Origin: CAYMZZ01 sp047600605
Lineage (GTDB): Bacteria; Bacteroidota; Bacteroidia; Chitinophagales; Chitinophagaceae
Direction: 5' to 3'
Assembly: GCA_047600605.1 (NCBI GenBank)
Contig: JASGKK010000003.1
Coordinates: 310,001-374,000 of the forward strand
Length of the DNA: 64,000 bases
Positions 17,293 to 26,436 of this stretch are shown here, in pieces. The notes beneath the pieces were generated by a model, which saw nothing but the letters and a program-made list of their open reading frames with translations, ran no database searches and had not been told where the DNA came from. Position 1 is the first letter of the stretch. Each line of letters starts with the position of its first letter. Position numbers and translations under genes: made by a program.

Positions 17293-18418
17293 TAATGAGG
17301 CGCTGCAATACGAAATCGGCTATTTGTCTGCTCGTAGTGCCATCGCCATACGGGTTAACTGCGTTAGCCATCTTGTCATATACTCCTTTTGACGCCAGCA
17401 ATTCCGAAGCTGCTTCCATAATATTATTCTTGCTGGTTCCTACCAGTTTTGCCGTTCCTGCTTCGATGCCCTCCGTTCTTTCTGTTACTTCTCGCATAAC
17501 GAGTACAGGTTTACCCAGCGCTGGCGCCTCTTCCTGGATACCCCCGCTATCTGTTATAATAAAATAGGACTTCTTCATAAGCCATATCAAAAAATTATAC
17601 TCGATAGGTGGTATCAGGAAAACATTGTCTACATTCTGAAGCACTTTATTGACAGGTTCCTGCACATTCGGATTTAAGTGTACAGGGTATACAATCTGAA
17701 TAGCCGGGTTTTCTTCTGCAAGCTGTTTTATGGCATTACATATCTCCAAAAAAGGTTCCCCGAAATTCTCTCTCCGATGACCTGTTACCAGTATGATCTT
17801 TTTGTCGAAGTCAAGAAAGCTGAACTTTTCCCTGTACCTGGCTTCGTCGGAGCTGTCAATAATATCAAGGCCGAGAAAAAGAGAATCGATTACAGTGTTT
17901 CCACACATCAATATATCCCGCTCCCTAATTCCTTCCGCAATAAGATTCTGTTTTGCCTTTTCCGTGGGGGCAAAGTGATAAGAAGCGAGGCGCGCTACGA
18001 TAGCTCTGTTAATCTCCTCTGGAAAAGGGGAATAGCTGTCATGGCTTCTCAACCCCGCTTCCAGGTGGAGAACCGTTGTTTTATTGTAAAAAGAAGCAAG
18101 CGCTGCCGCCATGGCAGTCGTTGTATCTCCCTGCACTATCACATAATCTGCCGGGTAATCATTTGTCAGCAATCCCTTTAGCGCCTGCAGAATATCGGTA
18201 GTGATATCATACAGTGTTTGGGATGGCTTCATTAATGCCAGGTTATAATCCGGTACAATATCAAAAAAAGACAACACCTGATCCAGCATCAGCTGATGCT
18301 GACCTGTTACACAAACTCTGACATCAATTATATCGCTATGCTTTTTTAACTCTTTAACCAAAGGGGCAAACTTTATGGCCTCCGGTCTTGTTCCGAATAT
18401 TAATAAAAATTTCTTCAT
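17282..18418 (-). CDS. wecB: UDP-N-acetylglucosamine 2-epimerase (non-hydrolysing)
   Basis: This 378-residue cytoplasmic enzyme converts UDP-GlcNAc to UDP-ManNAc. It shows the family start FGTRPEAIKFAPLV, then QGDTTTAMAAALASF, LEAGLRSHD, PEEINR and TGHRRENFGEPF, and near the end TDSGGIQEEAPALGKPVLVMR. The length is standard. It is the only nucleotide-sugar enzyme seen in the cluster, which suggests that ManNAc or a derivative is one sugar of the surface glycan. It lies eight bases after the preceding glycosyltransferase gene and overlaps the next by 11 bases. Confidence 0.92.
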   Translation of the reverse strand: MKKFLLIFGTRPEAIKFAPLVKELKKHSDIIDVRVCVTGQHQLMLDQVLSFFDIVPDYNLALMKPSQTLYDITTDILQALKGLLTNDYPADYVIVQGDTTTAMAAALASFYNKTTVLHLEAGLRSHDSYSPFPEEINRAIVARLASYHFAPTEKAKQNLIAEGIRERDILMCGNTVIDSLFLGLDIIDSSDEARYREKFSFLDFDKKIILVTGHRRENFGEPFLEICNAIKQLAEENPAIQIVYPVHLNPNVQEPVNKVLQNVDNVFLIPPIEYNFLIWLMKKSYFIITDSGGIQEEAPALGKPVLVMREVTERTEGIEAGTAKLVGTSKNNIMEAASELLASKGVYDKMANAVNPYGDGTTSRQIADFVLQRLINEN

Positions 18419-18426
18419 GCTCTTGT

Positions 18427-19494
18427 TTAAACTAAATCCTTCAGGCGTTCCGATCCATTCTTATATTCATGAATCAGGCTTTCAATCGCTGCATAATTTT
18501 TTTGAATCATGCCTCTCCTGCATACAGAATCAGGCAACATCAATTCGCTCAGGTCGTCCTCCGTTATATAGCTATACCCAAATCTGTCAAAATCACCCAG
18601 CGATGCATATTTGACAATAGGAACGATTCCAAAATCGAGGTATTCAGAAAGCTTTGTCGGGCATGAGACTGTATTTACAGCCGTTTCATCCCGTAAAACA
18701 AATCCGAAGTCGTGAGCCATATATATATCGGGAAGCTCTGCTTTTGTAGCGGAACGGATAGTTATCCGATTGCCCAGCTTTAGCTCCTTCGCTTTTTGTT
18801 TTAGAAGTTCCTGATCATGTGAAATGAATGTGTAATCCACATACTCGTGTGTGTTTTTAACGAGGCTCATCATTAAATCAACATTCTGCCACACCTGTGT
18901 GCCCCCGGCATATACGATCCGCGGATGCCTGTCGTCATCGCTATTGCTTGTTATTTTCTTTTTAATGTTGTATTCTTCAAAAATTGGCAGGATAATAAAG
19001 TTTGCCGTTGTTTTCGGATATTTTCTGATCAGATGATCCTTCATGGCATTTGTAACGGCAACAAGTGTGTTACAATACATAAGAACCATTTCTTCTACGG
19101 GAGCAAATCGTTCGGCCTGATCCGGTCTGCCAAGCATTATTTCTTCTTCCGGAACGATTCCATGGATATCCACAATTATTTTACCGGTAGCCAGCCAGTT
19201 TACCACGTTAATCGCCAGATGCACAGTATGTACATAACAAAATGAGGCTTTTTGCAATAACTGGTCGAATATAAGCTGGTGACTTGGCTCGTTGGCATTG
19301 AGGTTGTACTGTACTACATTCTCTTCGCATGCCACAGGAACTCCGTCTATATCTTTCCGATGGTGGTCACCAAAATTTACATACGCCCTCGGGATTTTGC
19401 TAAAAATCCGGTCGATTGCTCTTATTCTGCTCATCCATCCTTCCGTTACAAAACGTATATCCGGGTAAGGGGCAACTATAATTATCTGATGCAT
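18427..19494 (-). CDS. GT-B-fold glycosyltransferase (family 4-like)
   Basis: This 355-residue protein looks like a GT-B glycosyltransferase though motifs are weak. The first half has APYPDIRFVTEGWMSR and a PHG-type strand IIVDIHGIVPEEE; the second has RIVYAGGTQVWQNVDLM, then AELPDIYMAHDFGFVLRDE and CPTKLSEYLDFGIVPIV, in which the Glu of KLSEYL takes the usual donor-contact position. It is packed between wecB (8 bases) and the large fusion gene (2 bases). It probably adds one sugar of the exported glycan; a sugar-binding non-enzymatic role cannot be excluded. Confidence 0.68.
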   Translation of the reverse strand: MHQIIIVAPYPDIRFVTEGWMSRIRAIDRIFSKIPRAYVNFGDHHRKDIDGVPVACEENVVQYNLNANEPSHQLIFDQLLQKASFCYVHTVHLAINVVNWLATGKIIVDIHGIVPEEEIMLGRPDQAERFAPVEEMVLMYCNTLVAVTNAMKDHLIRKYPKTTANFIILPIFEEYNIKKKITSNSDDDRHPRIVYAGGTQVWQNVDLMMSLVKNTHEYVDYTFISHDQELLKQKAKELKLGNRITIRSATKAELPDIYMAHDFGFVLRDETAVNTVSCPTKLSEYLDFGIVPIVKYASLGDFDRFGYSYITEDDLSELMLPDSVCRRGMIQKNYAAIESLIHEYKNGSERLKDLV

Positions 19495-19496
19495 AA

Positions 19497-22181
19497 TTAA
19501 TTCTTGGAAATAACATTTTCAATTATACCGACATACTGATTCACCACCTTTCCTATTGAATAGTCTTCAATTTTCGCTATCCCCTTTTTACCTTTTTGTT
19601 TCCACTCCTCATAATGATCCAGGATATTCAGCATCGCGTCTGCCAGGTTATTAATGTCTTTTGTATTAGGATGCAAGCCGGTCTCAGCAATTATTTCATT
19701 ATCCAGTTTATTGATTTCGATTGGCGCGGGTATTACAATTCCAATGTCTCCTTCACGGATCACTTCATTTGCCCCTCCCAAATCGGTAAGTATCATGGGT
19801 AATCCAAAAAACATGTATTCCAGTGAGGTGATACTAAGTCCTTCATAAGAAGAAGGAAGAATAGCTGCCTGAGCCTTTGTCATTACGTGGCTCAATTGCC
19901 TTCTGTTTAAAAGCCCCAGAAATTCAACATGCTGTTCCAGTTTTTCCTTTACCACCCGGTTTCGTAAAAACTGATACAGGTTCTCATCATCGACGCCACC
20001 GGCAAACTGCAACCTGACATTTGGATGTTTTTCCAGCACTTTTTTCAGTGCGGCTATAGCGGTGCAATGGGATTTGGAGGGTCTGAAATTAGCTGCCAGA
20101 ATAAATTTGAAATCATTCTCTTTGCTCCGATCCCTTATTACTTCTATTAGCTTTTGAGATGGCCGGATAAACCCATCACTATTCAGGCCGTTGTTAATTA
20201 CACTTATAGATTCTGCAGAAATGCCCAGGTATTTTATTGCATATGAATGTACAAACTGGGAAACCGCTACATAAGTATTTATGTAACCGGTTCGCATTTT
20301 TTTGTATGAATCATTGTTTCGCTGCCAGAAATAAGCGTTATGCATTATTTCAACTATCGGAACACCTGCTTCTTTAAAAGCATTGAGTTCAAAATAACAA
20401 TGATTGATCAGGACTACATCGGGAGGCCTTTCGCTGATAAAATGCCTGAGCCTGTCCTTGTCCTCATTTAATACAAATACATCCAGCCCTGTACGCAATG
20501 CCTCTGCTTCGATTTTTCCGCCCTGATTGGCAACAGCTATCGAAACGACGTATCCTTTTTCTTTCAGCAACATCGCCAAATCGAAAACGACGCGCTCAAG
20601 TCCTCCTGAATTAAATTCCTTCACAAAGAACCAAACGGCTTTTCCGAGGTCTTCTCTCTGTGATAGATCTATTGTTCGAACATCGCTCGATGGGAACGAT
20701 GGCCGGGATTGTGGCTTCTTATTGAATAGCTTGTTCCTGGTAAATGCTGTTTTAAAATTTCCAATGCTGAAACTTCTGGCCAGCTTTTTTCCGTGATACA
20801 CCGGCAGCCTTAAAAATGAAGTATATCTCCATGACCGGCTGTCTCTTATTTCTTCGAACGCCTCATTAACAACCTGATTCTGCATTTTGGCAGAATACAG
20901 ATCATTGCGCAGCTCTTTCAATACAGAATTGAGCCATTTGTTTTCTTCGCTCAATGAATCACTTTTGGTCTGAAGGTCATTGAGGGCCTTGTCAGCGCGC
21001 TTCAGTTCTTCGGAAAGAACTGCATTATTGTTTCTGGAGTTCTCCAAATCTCTTAATGCCAGTAGATGATCTTTCTGAAGTTGATCATTTACGCTTTCCT
21101 TTTTACTCTTTTCATGCTCAAAAAGGTCGTTCTTTTCCAAAACCTGCTGGTCAAGCATTTCAATCCTTGCTCTCAGGTTTGCAATCGTTATTTCATTTTC
21201 ACTGACCTCCTTTTGCAGCAGTGCAATGATATTCTCCTTTACACTGACGGCTTTGTCAAACTCAGTTCTCAGGAAAACAGAAATGTCTTTTTTTTGCTGC
21301 TGCAATTCATCATGATATGTTCTTACTTCGTTCAGACTCGTGATTACAATATCCTTTTGCTTAATCAGTTCTTCCCGATGCTCCACTTCATTCTTTTTCT
21401 CACGGATCTGCGCCTCCAGTGCTTCGTTCCGACCCTTTAGATAATTGAGCTCCTGCAAAGACATTGAAAGTTCTTTTCGAAGCTGGTCATTGAGCGAAAT
21501 CGAAGACATGGTTGAATCTACCGATACATCCTGCAGCGACCTGTGCGTGGTAGCTAATGTATCGGGCGATGAAAAAACAAATAACCCCTGTTTCCCATTC
21601 CAGTATCTTGCTTCGAGCAGAGATGTATTGATTATGGCTGAATGCGCCAGCACAAAACCATTGGGGAGTGCAAAGGGAATATTGTGGAAATCGAAAGTAT
21701 AAAAATGCTCTTCAAATCTTTCATACTCTTTAAACGGGATGAGTACTACAATATGGCAGCATGCTAATCCGGAAATAGCATTCAGTGTTTCCCAGGGAGA
21801 TTCGAAATGCTCCAGAGTATTGGATGTAAACAGAATATCGAACCGGGTATCGGGTAATTCTTTTGTAAAATCAGCTGCCAGGAAGTCTATTCCGGGAAAG
21901 GTTTTTTGGGCATATTCAATAGCGATTGGCGAAAAGTCCACACCGGTAATACTATTGATGTCAAGATATTCTTTCAGAATACTGGTTCCATCGCCAAAGG
22001 CGCAGCCCCAATCGCAGACGGAGTATTTTTTTTCCTTTATTTCGGATTTTAACCAAACCGGAAGGTTATCCACGGCGACCCTGGAAAAAAAAGCAGACTG
22101 CTCTTTTCCTCCTCTATCCTTCCAGTCGCTCTCAAACCGGCCATCCCAATACTCTTTTGAATTTACATCCTTGTTTTCCAT
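19497..22181 (-). CDS. Methyltransferase / coiled-coil / GT4 glycosyltransferase fusion
   Basis: This roughly 894-residue protein joins three parts. Residues about 1-215 form a class I SAM methyltransferase with motif I CDWGCAFGDGT, GVDFSPIAIEYA and FTSNTLEHFESPW. Residues about 225-445 are heptad-rich and should form a long coiled coil. Residues about 515-890 form a family-4 glycosyltransferase with FNSGGLERVVFDLA, LAANFRPSKSH and the YEGLSITSLEYMFFGLP donor site. By analogy with WbdD, whose coiled coil sets O-antigen length and whose methyltransferase caps the chain, this could be a terminator and ruler, but here with its own glycosyltransferase in place of the kinase. The ATG at 22181 is preferred to a TTG at 22184. 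Ten bases separate it from the upstream methyltransferase gene. Confidence 0.8.
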   Translation of the reverse strand: MENKDVNSKEYWDGRFESDWKDRGGKEQSAFFSRVAVDNLPVWLKSEIKEKKYSVCDWGCAFGDGTSILKEYLDINSITGVDFSPIAIEYAQKTFPGIDFLAADFTKELPDTRFDILFTSNTLEHFESPWETLNAISGLACCHIVVLIPFKEYERFEEHFYTFDFHNIPFALPNGFVLAHSAIINTSLLEARYWNGKQGLFVFSSPDTLATTHRSLQDVSVDSTMSSISLNDQLRKELSMSLQELNYLKGRNEALEAQIREKKNEVEHREELIKQKDIVITSLNEVRTYHDELQQQKKDISVFLRTEFDKAVSVKENIIALLQKEVSENEITIANLRARIEMLDQQVLEKNDLFEHEKSKKESVNDQLQKDHLLALRDLENSRNNNAVLSEELKRADKALNDLQTKSDSLSEENKWLNSVLKELRNDLYSAKMQNQVVNEAFEEIRDSRSWRYTSFLRLPVYHGKKLARSFSIGNFKTAFTRNKLFNKKPQSRPSFPSSDVRTIDLSQREDLGKAVWFFVKEFNSGGLERVVFDLAMLLKEKGYVVSIAVANQGGKIEAEALRTGLDVFVLNEDKDRLRHFISERPPDVVLINHCYFELNAFKEAGVPIVEIMHNAYFWQRNNDSYKKMRTGYINTYVAVSQFVHSYAIKYLGISAESISVINNGLNSDGFIRPSQKLIEVIRDRSKENDFKFILAANFRPSKSHCTAIAALKKVLEKHPNVRLQFAGGVDDENLYQFLRNRVVKEKLEQHVEFLGLLNRRQLSHVMTKAQAAILPSSYEGLSITSLEYMFFGLPMILTDLGGANEVIREGDIGIVIPAPIEINKLDNEIIAETGLHPNTKDINNLADAMLNILDHYEEWKQKGKKGIAKIEDYSIGKVVNQYVGIIENVISKN

Positions 22182-22194
22182 CAATCTGTTTGTA

Positions 22195-23043
22195 TTAATT
22201 TTTTTTCATCCAAAATGAACTGCCGCCCTTATTGACGCCCTGTAAATCCGGATGATAAAGAATATCATATAAAGGAGATGCCAACTCTCTCATGTTGGAA
22301 ATATACCAGGTAGGAAGTAATATTTCATCATTCGCTGCACCGCCTAAGAGGTAGCATTGAAAAAGGTACTGTTCATTATAATAATAATCATTAAACCATT
22401 GCGGATAATCGAAAGGGATAAATATATCATGAAGGCCATAGATCACTCCTGCAGGAAGCGAAGGAATGATCTCGGTCAGGCAAACAGTAACATCGGACCC
22501 CTGGAAACTTCTATGACTATTATTGATAAATAAAATATCGCCGGGCTTGACAATCGAAAGTATTTTTTCATGCGGGATGCTCTCTACTTTCTCTCTGATA
22601 CTGATATCGCATATACTTTCCACATCGGCCCTGGGGTATGGATCTATTGATATGATCCTGGTAGATAAGTTATTATCAGCAATTGCCCTTCGCGCAAATT
22701 TTGTTGAATTTCCAGATCCTATTTCAATATAATTCTCCGGCTTAAAAACGCTTATCAGTCCATAAAGAAGAATGGCATCAAAGCTGGGAAGCCAGTTCTG
22801 ATTCCAGAACGGGGTCAGATCGTCTGCCTGTTCAAAAGGAATAGCCTGCAACTTGTTTTTGTAACTACTGACATTCTCTAAAAAACCGTTGATAAATGTG
22901 CGCCGGGCTTCTATTTTCCTGAAAATTGTTTCCCCGGCCTTTGTACTAAACGAGTTTCTGATTGTTGGATTATAATCATAATCAAACTTAATAGAATACT
23001 CCCCCCACGTTAAGCCCTTTGGCTGATGCTCCTGATAACTCAT
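22195..23043 (-). CDS. Class I SAM-dependent methyltransferase-like protein (Methyltransf_24 type)
   Basis: This 282-residue protein has a Rossmann-like core at about residues 90-235. IEIGSGNSTKFARRAI is motif I, IISIDPYPRAD is motif II, and GDILFINNSHRSFQGSDV is the acidic strand with an Asn-Asn-Ser-His in place of the common DG(D/S)H. The family is common in polysaccharide clusters and is thought to O-methylate or otherwise modify sugars. It is co-directional with the fusion gene ten bases downstream and a second methyltransferase 12 bases upstream. The substrate is unknown. Confidence 0.72.
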   Translation of the reverse strand: MSYQEHQPKGLTWGEYSIKFDYDYNPTIRNSFSTKAGETIFRKIEARRTFINGFLENVSSYKNKLQAIPFEQADDLTPFWNQNWLPSFDAILLYGLISVFKPENYIEIGSGNSTKFARRAIADNNLSTRIISIDPYPRADVESICDISIREKVESIPHEKILSIVKPGDILFINNSHRSFQGSDVTVCLTEIIPSLPAGVIYGLHDIFIPFDYPQWFNDYYYNEQYLFQCYLLGGAANDEILLPTWYISNMRELASPLYDILYHPDLQGVNKGGSSFWMKKN

Positions 23044-23055
23044 TCGTATTTTGTA

Positions 23056-23877
23056 TTATTTTTTGAAAGAAACTTCCCTTATTGGTTGGGAGTCATACGC
23101 CTCTTTGAAAAAATCAAGTGGTGGGAGATTTGAAAATGGCTCGCTCTTTATTAATGAAAATGAAAATTCTCCAAGTTGAATATTAAATTCAAAACATTCC
23201 AGTTTCAGATTTAACCATCCGATCGAAAGAAATGGTATAAGAACCCGGTTTAAAAAAGTCTCGGCCTGAAACACATGAACGTGCATGCCGGGATGATATG
23301 AATCTCTGGAAGAAAGCAGAAACCCCGAGTCTAATCTTTCTATCGGATTATTCTCAAGGCTTATATAGTTCCTGTCATAAAACAAACCCGCTTCTATAGC
23401 ATGCTCCTGTATACTCGATTCGCCTCCTCGCTGAAAATCTTCTATAAAATGGGCCAGGCTTGTATCAGGCCTGAATTTATCAAAGGACAATCGCTTGTCC
23501 GGAAGAGTGATCAGAAAACGACCTCCCGTCTTCAGCGAAAATTCCAGATTCTTCAGCCACCGAAAAGGATCCACCACATGTTCCAATACATGATTGGCTA
23601 TTATAAAGTCGAACTCTTCCGGTTGAACCTGCAGATATAATTCCTTCTCATTTGTTATATAATGGACCTCTGGTATCTCTTCCTCAGGTATATTCAGCTT
23701 TCGGGCCTGCTCTCTCAATGCCTGTGTATCATAATAATCGGCATAATACATATCCCCTTCCGAAGGCAAAACTGTTGGTCTCGTAAATGGTCCTATTTCA
23801 ATTCCTTTATAATTTTTTGAGGAAATATTCTCATTGCCAAAAAAGATTTTTCTTCTTGACAGTTGCAGTGGGTCCAT
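23056..23877 (-). CDS. SAM-dependent methyltransferase (Methyltransf_11-like)
   Basis: This 273-residue protein has the late motifs of a class I methyltransferase: FDFIIANHVLEHVVDPFRWL near residues 88-107 and GGRFLITLPDKRLSFD near 117-132. Motif I is replaced by KGIEIGPFTRPTVLP, the form seen in polysaccharide-cluster members. A C-terminal extension after residue 190 resembles sugar-methyltransferase relatives. It probably modifies the glycan made by its neighbours. It is the first gene of the AT-richer part of the cluster; a 51-base gap separates it from the small coiled-coil gene upstream. Confidence 0.72.
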   Translation of the reverse strand: MDPLQLSRRKIFFGNENISSKNYKGIEIGPFTRPTVLPSEGDMYYADYYDTQALREQARKLNIPEEEIPEVHYITNEKELYLQVQPEEFDFIIANHVLEHVVDPFRWLKNLEFSLKTGGRFLITLPDKRLSFDKFRPDTSLAHFIEDFQRGGESSIQEHAIEAGLFYDRNYISLENNPIERLDSGFLLSSRDSYHPGMHVHVFQAETFLNRVLIPFLSIGWLNLKLECFEFNIQLGEFSFSLIKSEPFSNLPPLDFFKEAYDSQPIREVSFKK

Positions 23878-23928
23878 TAGTTCGGTGTTGGTTTTTTATG
23901 GTGTGTGTTCGACTTTTATTATTGAAAA

Positions 23929-24294
23929 TTATTTTCTGAGCACTTTTTGCCTTATCGTTCCCAGCAAACTTCGTTTCTCATACGTCCGCTTGTACCATTC
24001 CATATCCAGGTTCAACTTGTCGATATCCCCCAGCAGCTTATTGATGAGCTGGCGATTTCCTTCCCCTTTGCGCATGCTCTCCAGCATCTTCTCTTCCATA
24101 TCGGCAATGATCTGGTTCTTTTCCCCCAGTAATGCCTGCAGCCGGCGCAGTTCTTCCTCCTGCCGGTCGATAGTGCGTTGCTTGGCACTGATCTCCGATT
24201 CCATTTTTTCCTCAATGCTTTCCAGCGCCTGCCGGATCTCATGCATCTCCAGCACGCCACTGGCAGGGGGTATTACAGGTATTGCATGTTTCAT
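23929..24294 (-). CDS. Small coiled-coil protein in the glycan cluster (unrecognised)
   Basis: This 121-residue protein has no signal peptide or membrane segment. After a Pro-rich start, residues 16-105 are almost wholly heptad-like and charged (runs such as EEKMESEIS, RQEEELRRLQ and IADMEEKML), so a dimeric coiled coil about 13 nm long is likely. It ends with a basic tail, GTIRQKVLRK, like the short linkers that follow the coiled coils of cluster glycosyltransferases. It lies 22 bases after the GT4 gene and is co-directional with the cluster. It may be a scaffold or length ruler, or the remnant of a larger fusion; no family is recognised. Confidence 0.65.
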   Translation of the reverse strand: MKHAIPVIPPASGVLEMHEIRQALESIEEKMESEISAKQRTIDRQEEELRRLQALLGEKNQIIADMEEKMLESMRKGEGNRQLINKLLGDIDKLNLDMEWYKRTYEKRSLLGTIRQKVLRK

Positions 24295-24316
24295 GGCGAT
24301 AGTTTTCTCATGTATA

Positions 24317-25438
24317 TCAGAAGCTCCATTTGGGACGTACCAGGCCCTTACCTGAAAGTATTCCCTTATAGAGCTCTCTGTAAGATTTGAAATTCTTTTT
24401 TACATCAAATTCGGTCGCACAGATCTCACCGGAGTATTGTCCCATCACATCCAGCATCTCGCGGTTATTGTAATACTGCAGGAGTTTCACAATAGCCTCA
24501 TACGGTGAATTGAACAGATCTCCATTTACGCCCTGCTTTACGAGGTCCATATTGCCCGTGCAATTACTGAGCAATACAGGTTTTTTCAGCGACAACGCCT
24601 CCAGCACTGCAAAAGAAAGGCCTTCATATACTGAAGTGGAAATGTATACATCCGAACGGGCCACAATACGATGCACTTCCGCACTGCTCAGCCAGCCAGT
24701 CACGGTAATATTGTCCGCCACCAGGTGTTTTTTGTCCTTTCCTTCGCCAATCCAGATAAACTGCACATCGGCAAACTCGCGGAAGTAACTGGCTATCTCA
24801 TTAAACAGCACAGGATTTTTCTGCTTATCTATACGGCCACTGGTGACCACCGTAAAACGCCGGTTGACCGCCGATGAAAATATCTGTTGTGCTTTTTGCG
24901 ATTCTATGCCATTGCTGATATACTGTGCATCAATCCCCAGTTCGTGATAGGCGTGAAGCTCAGACGGCGAGCAGCAAACAATGCGGCCACCCAGGCGACT
25001 ACCCAGCCGTTCCAGCTGACGGTAAAAAAAACGAGCCAGCCCATTACGTGCCGAAAGAAAAGAAGCCCCATTGGGGGTATATATCACATTACTGATACCA
25101 GCCATGCGGGCAGCGGCCCGTCCCAGCAAACCACTTTTGGAGGAGTGCAGATGTACCGCATCTACCAGTCCTTTTCTTTTCAGGCGGCGCAAAATGGTAT
25201 ATAATTCGGAAAGGGCTAAAATATCTTTGAAGGGATCTATCGAACGCTGTGCAGACCGCCAGCGGATAAAACGTACATTTTGTCGGGGAAAATTCTTTTT
25301 TACGTCATCTGCGCGCATCACCTTCTTCCGCTCACCATGTACAACGATGTGCATATCATTCGGCATGGCCTCCGTCAGCAACTTGACGAAGACAGCGACA
25401 CCAGCAGCAAAGGGCTTAACTATATGAATGATAATCAT
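24317..25438 (-). CDS. Family-4 glycosyltransferase
   Basis: This 373-residue enzyme is a typical GT-B family-4 transferase of about standard length. The N-terminal half has PFAAGVAVFVKLL and VDAVHLHSSKSGLLGRAA; the C-terminal half has TVVTSGRIDKQKNPVLFNE and VYEGLSFAVLEALSLKKPVLLS with the E-x7-E donor motif. It is expected to add a hexose or similar sugar to a lipid-linked acceptor at the cytoplasmic membrane. Its codon use is closer to the flanking core genes than to the AT-rich genes at 13,000-23,900. A 185-base gap with a weak hairpin (25571-25596) separates it from the GT2 gene upstream. Confidence 0.85.
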   Translation of the reverse strand: MIIIHIVKPFAAGVAVFVKLLTEAMPNDMHIVVHGERKKVMRADDVKKNFPRQNVRFIRWRSAQRSIDPFKDILALSELYTILRRLKRKGLVDAVHLHSSKSGLLGRAAARMAGISNVIYTPNGASFLSARNGLARFFYRQLERLGSRLGGRIVCCSPSELHAYHELGIDAQYISNGIESQKAQQIFSSAVNRRFTVVTSGRIDKQKNPVLFNEIASYFREFADVQFIWIGEGKDKKHLVADNITVTGWLSSAEVHRIVARSDVYISTSVYEGLSFAVLEALSLKKPVLLSNCTGNMDLVKQGVNGDLFNSPYEAIVKLLQYYNNREMLDVMGQYSGEICATEFDVKKNFKSYRELYKGILSGKGLVRPKWSF

Positions 25439-25623
25439 AGGACGTTACTATAAATTCATTTAACATACCTGCATTAGATGCAAAAAATTGCCAATTACAT
25501 TATCCAATGCAGATAATATTATCTGGGGGCTTATTCTACAGATCAGCTGAGCACCTTAACGGAGAAACGGCTGTCAGTGACAACCTTGTCTGACAGGCGG
25601 AATCGTTGAAACGTTGCACAATT

Positions 25624-26436
25624 CTACTTTCTCAACAATTTGAGCCACAAAGTTACTTGCGCAGGGAGTAAAAACAATGTTAATAGCCTTATATACCCTG
25701 CTATTTTTCTTATTGTACGAGGTGCAAATTTTTTTACCACTTTCCAACGGGCTTTTAATTGTTTTCTCTTATTTCTCAATGAAATACCCGTATCAGAAAT
25801 CTCACAACAAACAAGCGCTTCATCCATAATATGTCCTTCTCCTTCATTCATCAGCTGCCAGCAAAACGCATAATCCTCGGCATATTCGAAATTTTCCGGA
25901 TAATAGTTTACAGCTCTTGCTGTTGTTAACCGAAAAATAATAGTGGGATGAATATATAAGTTTCTATAGTACATCCCCTTCGCAATCGAGTGATGGTCTG
26001 TGGGTGTGCGGTATACATATTCCTGGCCGGTATCGGGGCGACGAAATGTGCACCATGTCCCCAACAACACCATCTGCTTATTGATATCCAGTAGTTTAAC
26101 CTGTTTGTAAAACCGTTCTTCCGAACAAGTGTCACCGCAATCGAGCCTGGCTACATACCGCACATCATCCCGCCTTTCGATCCATTTCAATCCATCATTC
26201 AATGCCTTTGTAATACCTTCATTAACAGTCTTTCGCAATACATATAAAGACATATCACCATTGATCTCCGTTTTCAAAGAAGCTGCATCAACCGCCTCAG
26301 CACTCCCGTCATCAACTATCAGCACATAATATCGTGCCGTATCATACTTTACCGACAATAAAGAGCGCACCAAGCCTACCCTGTTATTATAACAGGGAAT
26401 CAAAAGGCAAAAGTCAAACTCTTTCTCAGGAGACAT
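25624..26436 (-). CDS. Family-2 glycosyltransferase
   Basis: This 270-residue enzyme has a GT-A fold. Its N-terminus reads FCLLIPCYNNRVGLVRSLLS, then VLIVDDGSAEAV near residue 40 and VARLDCGDTCSEERF near 93, in which LDCGD stands at the metal site. FEYAEDYAFCWQL near 180 supplies the catalytic-base region (ED). The C-terminus has a basic stretch and a hydrophobic end that may lie on the membrane. It is the first gene of the minus-strand glycan cluster; no clear -7 box was found upstream. The acceptor is unknown. Confidence 0.8.
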   Translation of the reverse strand: MSPEKEFDFCLLIPCYNNRVGLVRSLLSVKYDTARYYVLIVDDGSAEAVDAASLKTEINGDMSLYVLRKTVNEGITKALNDGLKWIERRDDVRYVARLDCGDTCSEERFYKQVKLLDINKQMVLLGTWCTFRRPDTGQEYVYRTPTDHHSIAKGMYYRNLYIHPTIIFRLTTARAVNYYPENFEYAEDYAFCWQLMNEGEGHIMDEALVCCEISDTGISLRNKRKQLKARWKVVKKFAPRTIRKIAGYIRLLTLFLLPAQVTLWLKLLRK

